Assembly (NCBI GenBank): GCA_014239715.1
Contig: JAAZYJ010000080.1
Coordinates: 1 to 7,349, forward strand
Length of the DNA stretch: 7,349 bases
Origin: Flavobacteriales bacterium
GTDB taxonomy: Bacteria; Bacteroidota; Bacteroidia; Flavobacteriales; Parvicellaceae
Direction of reading: 5' to 3'
In this document: positions 6,877 through 7,349 of the stretch, one piece after another
Layout of the letters: every line of letters begins with the position of its first letter
Numbering within the stretch: the first letter of the stretch is position 1
Program-made: the position numbers and the translations under genes
The notes under the pieces: generated by a model
Seen by the model: the letters and a program-made list of their open reading frames with translations, nothing else
What the model was told of the DNA's origin: nothing
Databases searched by the model: none

Positions 6877-7298
6877 AACGAGAGGTATTGATAGGAATAG
6901 TGGCTATAACAGCTATAGCAGCGCTGATTTTTGGTTTGTTTTACCTAAAAGGTGAAAACTTATTGTCCAAAAACCGAGCATTTCACACAACATATCAAAG
7001 AGTAGATGGTTTGGTGAACGCCAGCCCCATTAAAATTAGTGGATTTCAGGTTGGGGTGGTCACCGGGTTAACCATGAACGATGAAGACCCAAGCCTTATT
7101 GATGTTACGTTTATAGTTGATGACCCATCTATTGATATTCCCAGTAACTCTGTGGCTATACTGGCCTCGGATATCTTGGGAAATAAATCTATAGACCTTC
7201 GTCTGGGATCTGACACTCGAATGCTCGAAAATGGGGATTTTGTGCTGGCACAGGCTCAAACAGACCTGAATGATATGGTCAACAAAACTTTCATTTAG
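6873..7298 (+). CDS. MCE/MlaD family lipid-transport protein (3' part lost at apparent chimeric junction)
   Basis: The GTG start overlaps the amidase stop by four bases (GTGA), indicating translational coupling. One N-terminal membrane helix (about residues 4-25, LIGIVAITAIAALIFGLFYL) is followed by KGENLLSKNRAF and an MCE domain (about 36-115) with the landmarks VDGLVNASPIKISGFQVGVV and ILGNKSIDLRLGS. MCE proteins are inner-membrane-anchored, substrate-binding subunits of ABC-linked lipid transporters such as Mla, thought to move phospholipid between inner and outer membrane. The frame stops at 7296-7298 after 141 residues, far short of the roughly 300 usual in Bacteroidota, and the helical C-terminal part is missing. 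The stop lies just beyond an apparent inverted junction, so I regard it as artefactual. The proximity to lptD and the amidase fits an envelope role. Confidence 0.88.
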   Translation: MKREVLIGIVAITAIAALIFGLFYLKGENLLSKNRAFHTTYQRVDGLVNASPIKISGFQVGVVTGLTMNDEDPSLIDVTFIVDDPSIDIPSNSVAILASDILGNKSIDLRLGSDTRMLENGDFVLAQAQTDLNDMVNKTFI

Positions 7299-7349
7299 GT
7301 TACCGGTGTTCTCACCTATGATCGTCTTAACTGTTTCCACTGTAGAATC
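7284..7349 (-). other. Inverted fragment resembling the downstream part of an MCE gene (probable fold-back chimera)
   Basis: Read leftwards from 7349, the end of the window encodes DSTVETVKTIIGENT followed by GNLNESF in an uninterrupted frame. From memory of the family this resembles the helical region after the MCE domain in Bacteroidota MlaD proteins (DSV..V...+ ...GN+..SF pattern), which is the part missing from the forward gene. The shared bases 7284-7295 (aaaactttcatt) serve the forward gene as KTFI and the reverse reading as NESF, so the join could have formed on a short inverted homology. No sequence remains beyond 7349 to confirm it. Confidence 0.55.

Noticed and set aside
7068..7340. 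Minus-strand open frame of 90 codons at the right end as an independent gene
   Set aside because: Only its first 20 or so codons look protein-like, as the inverted MCE fragment. The remainder is antisense to the forward MCE coding sequence, so it is a composite, not a gene.

Overview
The window looks like a chromosomal housekeeping segment from a Bacteroidota bacterium, probably of a Cytophagales/Flavobacteriales-like lineage. The reasons are the style of the M61 peptidase, a Bacteroidota-type LptD, an Amidase_3 enzyme with a SPOR-like tail followed by an MCE/MlaD protein, export signals ending in '...S-Q', and a TAnnTTTG promoter element. No tRNA, rRNA, CRISPR array, insertion sequence or phage gene is visible. 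Almost all of the DNA is coding and there is no gene-free stretch above 300 bases.

Layout. At the left a rightward cluster holds the 3' part of an M61 metallopeptidase (1-1146) and two small four-helix membrane proteins (1131-1649 and 1655-2158) that resemble each other and look like divergent tandem duplicates. This cluster meets head-on a leftward cluster, read from right to left as lptD (5724-3094), a SlyD-type FKBP prolyl isomerase (3056-2562) and ridA (2522-2127). The two clusters overlap tail-to-tail by 32 bases. To the right, lptD is divergent from an N-acetylmuramoyl-L-alanine amidase (5705-6876), which is coupled by a 4-base overlap to an MCE/MlaD-type lipid-transport protein (from 6873).

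Functional theme. The right half is about the cell envelope: LptD inserts LPS in the outer membrane, the amidase cuts peptidoglycan, and the MCE protein belongs to a phospholipid/lipid transporter. The prolyl isomerase and RidA are general protein- and metabolite-quality functions. The M61 peptidase and its two membrane partners form a separate unit of unknown role.

Sequence integrity. Two places look damaged or artefactual. The amidase frame is broken by what looks like one missing A in an A-run (6016-6020). At the right end, from about 7284, the MCE reading frame hits a stop, while the reverse complement of the last 66 bases encodes what looks like the missing downstream part of the same kind of protein. 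This suggests a fold-back (inverted) chimera at a contig end. In addition, lptD has no usable ATG start. I did not find a convincing undescribed biological system. The most useful points are these anomalies, the paralogous membrane-protein pair, a sole cysteine pair in mature LptD, and a possibly leaderless slyD transcript.
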